Shown in pieces: positions 54,776 through 64,000 of a DNA stretch of 64,000 nt. The notes beneath the pieces were generated by a model, which was given only the letters and a program-made list of their open reading frames with translations, searched no databases and was not told the origin of the DNA. Position 1 is the stretch's first letter; each line of letters begins with the position of its first letter. The translations under genes and the position numbers were made by a program. Source of the DNA: Heloderma charlesbogerti (lineage: Eukaryota; Chordata; Lepidosauria; Squamata; Helodermatidae); NCBI GenBank assembly GCA_026122225.1, contig JANEZZ010002353.1, positions 124,001-188,000 of the forward strand, read 5' to 3'.

Positions 54776-54989
54776 GTCAATGGGAAGGGGAACGTCAAAC
54801 TCTGTTCCGCCACACACATCTCCCACCCTGGCCACAGGAAAATAGCAGAGGACCGGATGTGGAAGTTTCTCCACCAGTGGATCTCTCCCTCACCCCTCAT
54901 AATATGGTAATATTACTCTGTCAGTTACAGTGCAATCCGATACATGTTGATATGCAATCCTACAGAGTGGTTGGTGGGGCCACAGGCCA

Positions 54990-55531
54990 AAGTCTCATAA
55001 GCAAGGTCAAAATACCAAAATATACCAGCATATTATAGCTTAAAGGTCTTGCTACCAGGAACTAAGCCTTAGGAGAGGCATTTCAACCTCTTAGAATTGG
55101 GGAGGAGAAGTGCAAAAAAGCTAGGAATCCAGCAAATGATTGGTGGTTGGAGAAGGGGGGAAGGGGGTAGGCAGGGCCGGCGCAAGACATTTTGCTGCCT
55201 GAGGCAAAGGAAAAGATGGCGCCCCCTCCCATTCCATGTACAAAAGCCAACTGGACTGGCCGATGGATCTGTCTTCCACACTGATGATGGGACAGTATCC
55301 TCCACTGCTCCTGAAGGCTGCAGGCTAACTTAGGGGATGCAGAGCAGGCCACATGACCCACAGCTCTCTCCTCCAACACCTTGCTGCTGCCTCCCAGCAT
55401 CTGCTGCCTGAGGCAACAGCTTCACTATGCCTAATGTTAGGGCTGGCCCTGTGGGTAGGGCCATCTGGGGGACCTTCTGAGACTTCAGAAGAGCTGGATT
55501 TGGCCCCTAGTTCCTCAGCTCTACACCCCTG
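54990..55531. mobile_element. hAT-like element, CAGGRGTG family, split by a MITE
   Basis: Left part with CAGCATATTATAGCTTAAAG and AGGCATTTCAACCTCTTAG, right part GAGCTGGATTTGGCCCC ending CTCTACACCCCTG at 55,531. The MITE at 55,172 interrupts it. The left terminus is missing or beyond recognition. Confidence 0.72.
55172..55451. mobile_element. hAT-like MITE, CAGGGCYGGCC family, nested
   Basis: CAGGGCCGGCGCAAGACATT to GTTAGGGCTGGCCCTG. Flanks GGGGTAGG (55,164-55,171) and TGGGTAGG (55,452-55,459) are an 8-bp duplication with one mismatch. At 280 bp this is the best-preserved member of the family here. It inserted in an older hAT-like element. Confidence 0.92.
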
Positions 55532-56352
55532 ATGTAAGCAGTAAAGGCCATGTCACCACCTCTAAGTTGCTGAGACAGGGTTGAATTATGTAAGAAAAAT
55601 ATATATATGAATCCCAGCACTTGACTTAAATAGAGCTTTTGTGATTGTGGCTTGGTGATTCACTATGCTGATCTATTGCTCTTGTATTACGAGAGCAATG
55701 TGGTTGCAATGACCAATCTTGATCCCATTGTGGCAGATCTTACCACAGATCTTGGAGAGCCTTCCCTTCAACAGAACATCTAGTTCAGAATGGCTGTTGG
55801 TTATGGGTGTGGAATATGCCTGGGTTTATTAGTTGTAATCTGCTACCCAGTTTGTACACTGATGCTAATCCCTGAATATTGGTTTACATTAATTAAAAGT
55901 CTTGATACTTGATGCCTGATGAATGTTCTCACTTAGATTTATGAGTTCCATTTAATGATCTGACAATCCTGATTTACAATTTCATCCTGGTGGTCCCTGG
56001 TGATTCAGACAGGAGGCCTCCAGCGAAACATTGGGATGGGGGAGCTGAAATCAGTATGTGGAATTCAGTTTACCACAACCCTTTTCACCTCCCTGTCCCT
56101 TGGCTTCTCTGACTCACAGTCCCACTGCCTCCAAAACTCTCTTGCCTGTCCATTCTCCTCTTGCCAACAGCACACATCCTCTCCTGCTTATGTTTCTCCC
56201 ATTCCCTGCTTCTTATTGACGCCTTCTCTTTTCAGCTCTGTGCCTCTTCTTCTGCCTCTGCCTCCTGCACCCATCTTCTCCTCCCTGTTTCTCAACACAA
56301 TGCCCATCATGCTCCCTGTACTTCAATCACTATGTTGCAGGTACCTTTAATG
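55532..56352. other. Stretch without recognisable gene
   Basis: The 116-codon frame at 56,000-56,350 is Pro/Ser/Leu-rich from C/T-rich sequence and lacks a motif. Confidence 0.4.
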
Positions 56353-56640
56353 AGGTGGCCACGAATTGCCAAAAAGGAGGAAATGCATGATCAAAAAAAA
56401 GAAAAAGGCAGCAATTTGCATAATATTTGCAAATGCTAATGTATATGTATATGTGCCAATTTAGAAATGCTTGTTATAGTCTTAACAGAAATGCAGGACA
56501 TCTCACCATAATGCAGAAGACTGGAACCAGGAGGTCTCTGTGCCTGCCTGTTCGGTCTGCTTTTTTGATGGGCAACAGTTCTTTTATCTAAACTGAGATT
56601 GGGCAAGGACAGTCATTCAAACAGAGGATGGTCCTCCAGC
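56353..56640. mobile_element. hAT-like element fragment, TAGGGTGGCCA family
   Basis: TGAGGTGGCCACGAATTGCC, GGAGGAAATGCATGATC and ACAGAGGATGGTCCTCC match the copies at 33.7 and 44.1 kb. The right end is lost before CCACCCTA. Confidence 0.7.
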
Positions 56641-56739
56641 AGCCCTTCAGATGGTTGGGAATATTGCAACCTCGTCTGCAAGTTACAGGAAAGGGCAGTT
56701 TGGCAGTTAGCCAGTTAATGCATGGGAATTTGGGGCATA

Positions 56740-57540
56740 GCTAGCCTTAGGTTCTCTGTAGCAGTAGTTTCCTGTCCGCCCCTTCCTTCCTTCCCCCGCC
56801 CCTCTCTCTCTGCCTTCCTCCATTGCTGGGAGCACATGCTCACATTCTCTTGCTCCTGCCAGTGTTGTAGAAAGTGCCCTCCCCTGTGTCCGGCTTGCCT
56901 GGCCACGAGGGGGCCCATTGCAGGCGGGTGGGGAGAGGAGACGTGGCTGGCAGCCATTGGCTGCTCGGCGGTGGGGCCACCAGAGGTGGGAGGGTATGGA
57001 GATGCCTTTTTTAGCCCTCCGTGCCTCTCCCAAATGCCTCTATGATGCATGGCTGCAGCCGACGGAGCGTGGGCAGCAGCGGTGGCAGTGATGCCTCGAG
57101 GGAGCCTTTGGCGAGGCGTCTCCTCCAGCCATGAATGGCCAGGATGCTTGTCACAGCAGTGGCTCCTCCCGGTGTGCGGTGGCGACAGCAGCCTCCTCCT
57201 TCCGGGATGCAGACCGGCTGGAGTTTACTGCCACTGCCGCCACCACATTGGGCGGGCAACAGCGGCTTCCTTCGTCGCGGCAGCTTCTGGTGCGTCAGCG
57301 GTCACACATGTCACAATCGCAGGTGTCAGCTCTCAGCCCTTTCTCAGGGGGCAGCAGAGGGGTCGCTGGCCGTGCATTGCGCCTGGGTGACGGAGGCCCG
57401 GAGGCCTGATCTTCTAGGGCCAGCTGGCTTGGGGGCCCTTGCTGGGAGGGTGCCTTCATTGTCAGGGGTCCTTTCCTGGTCTGGGAGGGGGGATCCTCCA
57501 GGTGTTTTTGCCACCCCCTCTCTCGGGACATGGTTTTAGT
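56740..57540. other. GC-rich stretch, nature unresolved
   Basis: Higher GC and CpG than the surroundings, with overlapping frames in several phases (107-134 codons) on both strands. No frame shows a domain or a conserved start context. It could be a CpG island, an unrecognised repeat arm like those of the four-hairpin elements, or part of a gene whose exons I cannot identify. Confidence 0.35.
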
Positions 57541-57560
57541 GGCAAGTAAAGGGCTTGATG

Positions 57561-57703
57561 CGCCTGACCTTGTCTGATCTCAGTAGCTAAGCAGGATCAG
57601 CCCTGGTTAGTACTTGGATGGGGAACCACCTGGGAATCAGGCTTCCTGCATGGAGTAGGGGGTTGGACGCGATGGTCTTGTAGGCCCCTTCCAACCCGAT
57701 GAT
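57561..57703 (+). mobile_element. 5S rRNA-derived SINE
   Basis: About 80 bp match the 5S rRNA interior: TGTCTGATCTCAGTAGCTAA, GCAGGATCAGCCCTGG, TTAGTACTTGGATGGGGAAC and CACCTGGGAATC. They include the box A and box C promoter regions. The first ~25 and the last few nucleotides of 5S are absent. After it comes GGGTTGGACGCGATGG and GGCCCCTTCCAACCCGATGA, a CR1-like 3' tail. That 5S head plus LINE tail is SINE architecture and not a ribosomal gene. Confidence 0.85.
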
Positions 57704-57777
57704 TTTTGTCTACGTCTCTGTTTCCCCAGGTGTGGTATTATTTTGCGGGCCTAGCCTCTTGGCCATGTGCATGGTCA

Positions 57778-57846
57778 CAAGGTGCATGAGGGTTGCCTTG
57801 CTGAAGCTAAGCAGGCTTGGGTCCGGTCAGTATTCAGCAGGGTGAC
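57778..57846 (+). mobile_element. Second 5S-derived fragment
   Basis: TTGCTGAAGCTAAGCAGGCTT, GGGTCCGGTCAGTATT and CAGCAGGGTGAC match 5S around box A with more divergence. It is separated from the first by 75 bp. Confidence 0.65.
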
Positions 57847-59075
57847 TTCTTTATAATCTCCAATTGTTTCTTTGGGCCCACAATATTTTCAACAAGGGGG
57901 CAAGAAAGGAAAGGGTAGGCACCACGCCCTCCAGTTAACAGGGCACAAGGAAGGCACGACTCCTCCTCTGAGAAGGAGGCGGGTCTTGATTTAACTTCAA
58001 TCCTTGCTCACCTCAGGCAGTTGAGAAAGATGTGAACAAAGCTTTGGACACGTTTGAAGCTTCTTCCAGCACGGCTCTGGGCCCAATTCTTCCTGCAGCT
58101 CTTGAAGGATCAAGCAATCCTATGCATTAGTTTTATACTTACCTAGTATTGTCCACTTCAGTGTTAATACGTGCAGGATCAACTCCCCCCCCCACACACA
58201 CACACACCAGCCATCTCCCAGGTGTCTGCAGTGGCAGACCCCTGCCAGGCTATTTATGCCATTGCCACGGTAACTCAGGACTGAGGTGAGAAGGATCACA
58301 TTCTTACATGACCTGGGACTGAGGCAACCTGTGCTCCACCAGGACACATATCATGGGGCAGTGGTATAGCAGGGGCGGGTGTGCCCTGGCCCAATGGCAC
58401 ACTCCCACTCAACCTTAGGGAGGGATGTCCTGTATGTTAAGGCTGATAAAAGTGCAATTTCAACTGCCATTACTACCATCTACGTGATGCTAATCTACCA
58501 GCAGTTACCAGAGAAGTTGTGTGGGGGGGTTAGTTGGTAGATGTACTTCTCCCCCCTTTCTGTGAAGAGATGTTGAAGGATAACACAGGCCAGAGGATGG
58601 TGGTCAGGACAGGATGAGACACAAGATTGTGTCATACACGGGCTACTTGGTATTCTCCAACAGGATTTTCTGTAGAGGGGTTGGATTGGCCTTTGACCCC
58701 TTCATTGAATGGTATCCCGCCTTTGCTGGGGGCCTTTTTTACAGGTTTCCCACACCCAGACATGTTTATTATACTAGGAAGGCTCAATAGGAAGTGGATT
58801 ATATTCTTCCCCCAGCGGCCCCCGAGATTTAAGGGTTGCAGGGCCTTAGTATGGATAAAAGGGGACAGGAAGGCTGGCAAGGGGCAACAGCCCTAACCAA
58901 AAGGGGCCCTCCCCAGTTGAACTGACCCCCCCCCCCGATTGTTGTGGTGTTTCCTGTTGCAGGAGAATGCAGTCTGCTTGAAATGGGCATTTTAGTAGGA
59001 TTCTTGGATTCTTCCTAGGCCCACTTTTCTCTGATTCAAACATTTTCCTACAACAGGTACATTTGGTTAAATCAA
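57847..59075. other. Stretch without recognisable gene
   Basis: An 89-codon frame at 58,627-58,896 has no motif. TTTCCTGTTGCAGGAG near 58,950 looks like a splice acceptor, but no supporting exon was found. Confidence 0.4.
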
Positions 59076-59214
59076 TATTTATTTATTATTTATTATAATT
59101 AAATTTATTAATCGCCCATCTGGCTGGTCACCCAGCCACTCTGGGCGATGTACAACATACCATAAAACAATTTAAAACAATAAAATTCTACCATAATTTT
59201 TTTTTTAAAATACC

Positions 59215-59710
59215 CTAACCCACCCCAAATGCCTGCCTGAACGACCACGTTTTTAATGCATGACAGAAGCTCATTAAAGAGGGGGCATGACGGAGTTCCC
59301 TAGGGAGGGAGTTCCACAGAGTGGGGGCCACCACAGAAAAGGCCCTCTCCCTCGTCCCCACCAGTCTAGCTGTCCTGGCTGATGGGACAGAGAGAAGGCC
59401 ATCCGAGGCTGATCTTGTTAAGTGGCCTGTCTGGTGTTGCTGGAGGCGCTCCTTAACATAGGCTGGGCCAGAACCATATAGGGTTTTAAAGGTCAAAACC
59501 AACACCTTGAATTTGGCCCGGAAAACAACTGGTAACCAGTGCAACTCCTTCAGCACTGGAGTGATGTGATCTCGCCGGCGGCTGCCTTTAATCAGGCGAG
59601 CCGCCGCCTTCTGTACCAGCTGCAGCTTCCAAACCATCTTCAAGGGTAACCCCACGCAGAGCGCATTACAGTAGTCTAAACGAGAGGAGACCAGGGCATG
59701 TACGATGGGA
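59215..59710 (-). pseudogene. L2/CR1-clade ORF2 C-terminal part (shifted frame)
   Basis: Continues the reverse transcriptase in another phase: SSRLDYCNALCVGLPLK, AAARLIKGSRRRDHITPVL, LHWLPVVFRAKFKVLVLTFK, and the C-terminal AFSVVAPTLWNSLPRELR with FRQAFGVG at the stop. This order is typical for the L2 branch of CR1-like LINEs. Joined to the upstream frame it is about 480 codons. Confidence 0.88.
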
Positions 59711-60644
59711 GCAGATGGTCGGGAAGGAAGGGGCGCAGCCGCCGTATCAGATGGAGTTGATACAGCACTGTCCGGCTCACAGCTGACACCTGAGCCTCCA
59801 TGGACAGCTGGGAGTCCAAAATGACCCCCAGGCTGCGGACCTGGTCTTTCAAGGGTAGCCGTACCCCATTCAACACCAAGTCAACATCCCCCAGCCTCCT
59901 CTTGTCTCCCACCAAAAGTACCTCGGTCTTGTCAGGGTTCAGCTTCAGCTTATTCCTCCCCATCCAGCCACTCACCGTCTCCAGACATTTGGACAGGGAT
60001 TCTACGGCCAACCTTGGTGAAGATTTGAATGAGAAGTAGAGCTGCATGTCATCCGCATATTGATGACACTGCACCCCAAACCTCCTGATGACAGCCCCCA
60101 GCGGCTTCACATAGATGTTAAATAGCATCGGGGAGAGGATGGAACCCTGTGGCACCCCACAAGTAAGTGGCCACGGGTCCGAAACCTCCTCTCCCAGTGC
60201 TACCCTCTGGTACCTGCTGGAGAGGAAGGACCAGAACCACCGCAATACAGTGTCTCCAATGCCCAACCCCTCCAGGCGGTCCAGGAGGATACCGTGGTCA
60301 ACGGTATCAAAAGCCGCTGAGAGGTCGAGGAGAACAAGGAAGGAGCATTCACCCCTATCCAGAGCCCTCCTATCATCCACCAAGGCGAACAAGGCCGTTT
60401 CTGTCCCATGCCCAGGCCTGAAGCCTGATTGAAATGGGTCTAGATAATCAGTTTCTTCCAAGTGTGCCTTCAACTGCACCGCCACCACCCGCTCAATCAC
60501 CTTGCCCCAAAATGGCAGATTTGAGACTGGGCAAAAGTTGTTCAGAACTTGAGGATCCAAGGAGGGCTTCTTTAAGAGTGGTCTTATCACTGCCTCCTTG
60601 AGGGCTGATGGCATCACTCCCTCCTCAAGGGAGGCGTTCACCAC
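59676..60644 (-). pseudogene. L2/CR1-clade reverse transcriptase (truncated ORF2)
   Basis: 322 codons with LLDLSAAFDTVDHGILL (catalytic Asp107), GVPQGSILSPMLFNIYV (~163-180) and YADD at residues 196-199, so all three catalytic aspartates are present. KLKLNPDKTEVLLVG follows. The frame ends at ~59,676 because of a one-base shift: the continuing frame at 59,700 reads HALVSSRLDYCNALCVG, the family's conserved S-R-LDYCN motif. The apparent start is only the first Met in the truncated frame. Confidence 0.9.
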
Positions 60645-60668
60645 CGCCTCCCTTGATAATATTGATAA

Positions 60669-61035
60669 GGAGGTGCAGCATGCAGGATTCTATGCCTGTT
60701 TGTGGCCTTGGCTGTTCTGAATCTGAGAGTATCTCCCTACGCGATAGTACCTAAAGGGCACCCATGGGGATGCAGATTGTCCTAAGATCCTTTTGACTCA
60801 GCAGTGGGCACCTTTTTGAATGGGGGTGAGAGACAGGATGGGCTTGCAGAGTATGGTCCATGATTCAAGTGAGTCTGGGGGTTGCTGCCCAGTCTTCTCA
60901 TTTAATCTAATGGTTCAGAACAGTGACCAAGGAACTGGAATATCCTTCCTGATCAGATGACCAAAGGCCCATCAACCATCTCCATGTCCCCGTGATTGTG
61001 CTGGACTCCATTAATCAGTGTGATAAAATCCCAAA
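60669..61035. other. Stretch without recognisable gene
   Basis: Single-copy-looking sequence between the LINE and the four-hairpin element. No motif. Confidence 0.4.
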
Positions 61036-61941
61036 TAGGGATGTACGAAATTGCCCTTACTTGGCTCCGCCGGGTTCTGATGGGGGGGGGAGGTGCTCCG
61101 TCCCTCCCCCTGGAATCCTGGCCGGCCGGCTCCGCTCCGCTGGGATTCCACGGAGCCACCGGCCGGCTCCGCCAGCAGCTGGACATCCAGCCGCTGGCTA
61201 GCAGGGACACAAATGGCGGCGGCCGTAGCCGCTGCAGTTTGCGTCCCTGTAGTCAGCCGTGATAGGCTACATAAATCTTTACGTAGCCTATCATGTCTGA
61301 CTTTAAAAAAACAAACAAAAAACGTGCGTACGCAAATGGTGGCAGCTATGGCCGCTGCCATTTGCGTTCCTTATTTTGGGCCGTCTTAGTCTACGTAAAT
61401 ATTTATGTAGACTAAGATGGCGAAAATAAGGGGAACGCAAATAGTGTAGCGGATGCTATTTGCGTTCCCCCTTATTTTCGCCGTCTTAGTCTACGTAAAT
61501 ATTTATGTAGTCTAACATGGCCCAAAATAAGGAATGCAAATGGCGGTGGCCGTAGTCACCGCCATTTGCATACACGCGTTTGTTTTTTTAAAGTCAGACG
61601 TGATAGGCTACGTAAAGATTTACAGAACCTATCATGTCATTTTTGTTTTTTTTTACTTAGCCATGATAGGCCACGTAAATCTTTACGTAGCCTATCACGT
61701 CTTTTTTTTTTTTTTTTCAACACTGGAAATGGTGGCGGCGGCAGCCGGTCGGAAGACCAGCCTCCGCAGCCGCCGCCGCAGCCGCTGCCACCCGGAAGAT
61801 CCGCCACAGGTAAGTCTAATCCCAGGGGGGATCCGCAGGGGGGCAGGGGGTGGAAGACCGTTCCGCCACAGAGTTCAGGGGGCCGAATGCACTGGCATTT
61901 GGCCTCACCGAGATCCGTGGCAGAATTCTCTGACATCCCTA
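61036..61941. mobile_element. Four-hairpin element, copy C (variant cores)
   Basis: Starts TAGGGATGTACGAAATT and ends GAATTCTCTGACATCCCTA, like copy B. The big palindrome runs from about 61,252 to 61,645, centred at 61,450 between GGGAACGCAAATAG and CTATTTGCGTTCCC. The outer hairpins have the GTGATAGGCTACGTAAA core, the two inner ones a different GTCTTAGTCTACGTAAAT core. A fifth hairpin with the first core follows at 61,661-61,701. Flanks ATCCCAAA and AGAAGGGA do not match, so no duplication is visible. Confidence 0.82.
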
Positions 61942-63704
61942 AGAAGGGATGAGGTCCAGGCATTGAAAGAGAAGATCTTGGTGATCAGGCACTTTCATAA
62001 TGTCTCACTTCATGCCCTTTGGGAAGTGGTGGACTCCTTATTTTGCCAGCAGGGCTATTGTCCCATGTTGGCCTTTTGGTGGAGGCTGTGCTGTGCCACA
62101 CCAGGGCTTTGGCTCCTGCACCATTGTGTTTAGGGGTTTTTTTCCCCACTCTGAGACAGGATTTCTGTTTGGGCCTCAATTTTCCAGAGCTTGCCAGCAT
62201 TTCCTTTCTGGAAACATGAGCTCCCCATTGAGGTGGAGCTGCAAATATTATCTGATGCCACTAGGGGGCTGGGTCTTAGGGTCAATTAACAGGTTCTTTG
62301 TGTGTGGAGTGGCAGACCCAAGGGTTGGCCCTCTTATCCTTCGGGATCCCATTCAATAGAACTTCTATTATACATGGCAGCACTTATATGGGCCATTTAA
62401 TGCCTAATTCTTAATCTTTGCGTGTGAAGAGAAGGCCTCTATTCTTTTCTTTATAACATAGTCCTCCCTCAGTCTGGAAATCATGGCTCTGGTTGTAGCA
62501 TTTAGTTGCACGGCCTCCAGTACAATATCTGGTTTCACATGCGGCATGTAACTGACTGAGGCAACGCCAGTGCCAGTGTTTTTGTGGCATGACCAGATGC
62601 AAATGTTATGGTATGAGGGGCTCCCTGGGTGCTGGCACTTCCAGAGACCATGCCAGAGGTTCTCAAGGGAAGTGGTGAATTTAAGGTGGGCAACCCATGG
62701 TACACCCCATAGAACACGGTACAAGGGCCTTCTATACCTGGGTAGATATGGAGTCTGTGGCCTTTGGCTCTGACATTCTTCTGTGGTGGTTGTTGCCATC
62801 TTGGTAGTTGACCGTTATGGTCCCTCATCCATTCCTGGAGTGTAGGACTCCCAGCCTGGACTATTGGCAGCGAGCTGGCTGCATTTATCTTCTGGTCGAG
62901 TCTGAGAGCAGCTTGACATACACCACAGAGTTTAGAGTCCAGGGCACCCTACGGAGATTGGCCAGTATCTGGCCTGATGATTTCATTGAAATATGTTGTT
63001 CACCCAAGCCCCCCCCCCATTTTTTCTCCACATCTGTGGGGCTGGCAGCCTTCAGTGAAGCTCCCTTTATGATGCAATCATCCCCTGCTGCATTATTGAC
63101 AGTTTTCTTGGGATGGTCTATTTTTCTTAATAGTGGTGGCAGCAGGGACAATGTGTAAAAATGGGCCTTCTAGTTGGGATATTCAATTCTCTCAACAGGA
63201 CATACATATCTGGCTTTGTTGGCCCAGGATCGGCCTGGGCTACAGGTGTAATACTGTCCTTATTTCCCATACAGATTATGGAATTGGGCTCAGTGGAGGC
63301 TGTGGTGGCTTCCGTTTGTGTTATGGGTGGGGAAAGCCCCCCCCCTTAACTAAAGTATTCATTTGGTGATCATGGGGGTGACTTGGGAGGTGGGAGGCCT
63401 TTTGAGCCTTTGCATTCCTTTCTTACTGGACCGCCTCCTTGGCCATCTCTCTTAGTTTGTACATGACAAAGTTCAGGTGGGGACAGGTGATGCTCCAAGG
63501 CCTTTCAATATATACATGCAGTTACTCCCGGGGCAATAAAGATGCAATGTTAAGTAGTGTTCAAGCTCACCTGTTGGTTTTCTTCCCTTAGATCATTGGA
63601 TTATTGGGAACTAGTGCATATGCTCACACACGGGCACACCACTATGTTTGGGCTGGACACAGCCTTTCCACATCAAACTGTGGAATCAGCTTTGACTCAG
63701 CCAA
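61942..63704. other. Unclassified stretch, possibly an old repeat
   Basis: A 131-codon minus frame (62,404-62,799) and short plus frames near 63,160-63,370 have no domain I can name. TTCTTCCCTTAG before 63,593 looks like a splice acceptor, and the following frame (LLGTSAYAHTRA) loosely recalls SGNH-hydrolase starts found in some reptile retroelements. This is too weak to call. Confidence 0.3.
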
Positions 63705-63925
63705 TGTGCCTACATTCCACTGTTGGACAGGAGTGAAATGGCCAGACAGAGGGCTTCCAGGTCAAGCTGAGGAGCCATCATGGATGCAGATGGTGCCAAC
63801 ATTCAGTTGTTGGAGTGATGCACAGTGAGGGTCAGACAGAGGGTTCCCAGTTCAAGCGGTGGTGCCAGCCTGGACTTTCCTGGTTTGCCAACAGTCAAGT
63901 GTTGGACTGACACAGCTCGTGGTGG
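63705..63925. repeat. Degenerate tandem repeat, period about 95-110 bp
   Basis: TGTGCCTACATTCCACTGTTGG, then TGGTGCCAACATTCAGTTGTTGG, then TTTGCCAACAGTCAAGTGTTGG start successive units. CCAGACAGAGGGCTTCCAGG and TCAGACAGAGGGTTCCCAGT follow in the first two. Confidence 0.6.
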
Positions 63926-64000
63926 AAGAGCCTTTGGCTCAGTTTGCTTCCTAGGGCGAAATGGAGGGATGGCTGTGGCCAGCGAGCCATGGTGTGGGCC

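Larger units (their letters stand above)
59076..60668 (-). mobile_element. L2/CR1-clade LINE, 3' half, antisense
   Basis: In minus orientation: reverse transcriptase (59,676-60,668), C-terminal region (59,215-59,700) and a 3' UTR ending TGTACATCGCCCAGAGTGG and GATGGGCGATTAATAAATT with an A/T-rich tail at 59,076. The endonuclease and ORF1 are missing, a typical 5' truncation. It is well preserved, with one frameshift and few other defects. Borders on the 5' side are approximate. Confidence 0.9.

Noticed and set aside
57561..57642. Possible 5S rRNA gene
   Set aside because: The first ~25 bases of 5S are absent, box C has changes, and a LINE-like tail follows, so it is a SINE.
61028..61949. Target duplication for copy C
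   Set aside because: ATCCCAAA and AGAAGGGA do not match, so either the flanks have been rearranged or the ends belong to different insertions.
62404..62799. 131-codon minus-strand frame that might be a transposon protein
   Set aside because: It reads like a plausible peptide, but I cannot match it to a family and no second copy or termini were found.

Overview
The window looks like a piece of a squamate reptile (lizard or snake) genome. Two copies of the RTE-type LINE BovB carry the strongest signal. BovB is abundant in squamates and, through horizontal transfer, in ruminants, but here it sits beside CR1-like and L2-like LINEs, many short hAT-type DNA transposons, CORE/MIR-like and tRNA-Ala-derived SINEs, a 5S rRNA-derived SINE and many pure microsatellites. 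That mix fits squamates and not ruminants. I found no host protein-coding exon, tRNA gene or rRNA gene that I can support. The window reads as intergenic or deep intronic sequence built from layers of mobile elements.

Layout. 1-13 kb: a CR1-like 3' end, an inverted pair of ~0.9-1.05 kb unclassified repeats (2.26-3.16 kb and 11.16-12.23 kb), L2-type tails and several hAT MITEs. 13.98-17.27 kb: a nearly full-length BovB (minus strand) inserted in a hAT element. 18.5-20 kb: hAT and LINE fragments, then the first copy of an unusual four-hairpin element. 21.6-31.9 kb: tRNA-Ala SINEs, a large palindromic MITE, a complete 637-bp hAT element, L2 and CR1 fragments, a CORE-SINE, and a hAT MITE inserted in a CR1. 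32-44 kb: sparse sequence with microsatellites, a SINE split by a MITE, an L1-like insertion with a perfect 14-bp target duplication, and a chain of hairpins. 45-46.8 kb: a young 5'-truncated BovB with an open RT frame and a perfect 9-bp duplication. 47-57 kb: CR1 fragments, the second four-hairpin element (perfect 8-bp duplication), a MIR-like SINE and more hAT MITEs, one inside another. 57-64 kb: 5S-derived SINE pieces, a long antisense L2/CR1-clade LINE, the third four-hairpin element and an unclassified tail.

The elements interact as insertions and not as a pathway. Autonomous LINEs (BovB, L2/CR1, L1) would mobilise themselves and possibly the SINEs. The many hAT-like MITEs have 8-bp duplications but no transposase in the window, so they depended on an enzyme encoded elsewhere. 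Nesting gives a relative age order: CR1, SINE and some hAT copies are older than the MITEs or BovB inside them. The best candidate for a poorly described element is the four-hairpin family at 19.4, 48.8 and 61.0 kb, in which four AT-cored hairpins form a palindrome of palindromes inside short TAGGGATG termini.
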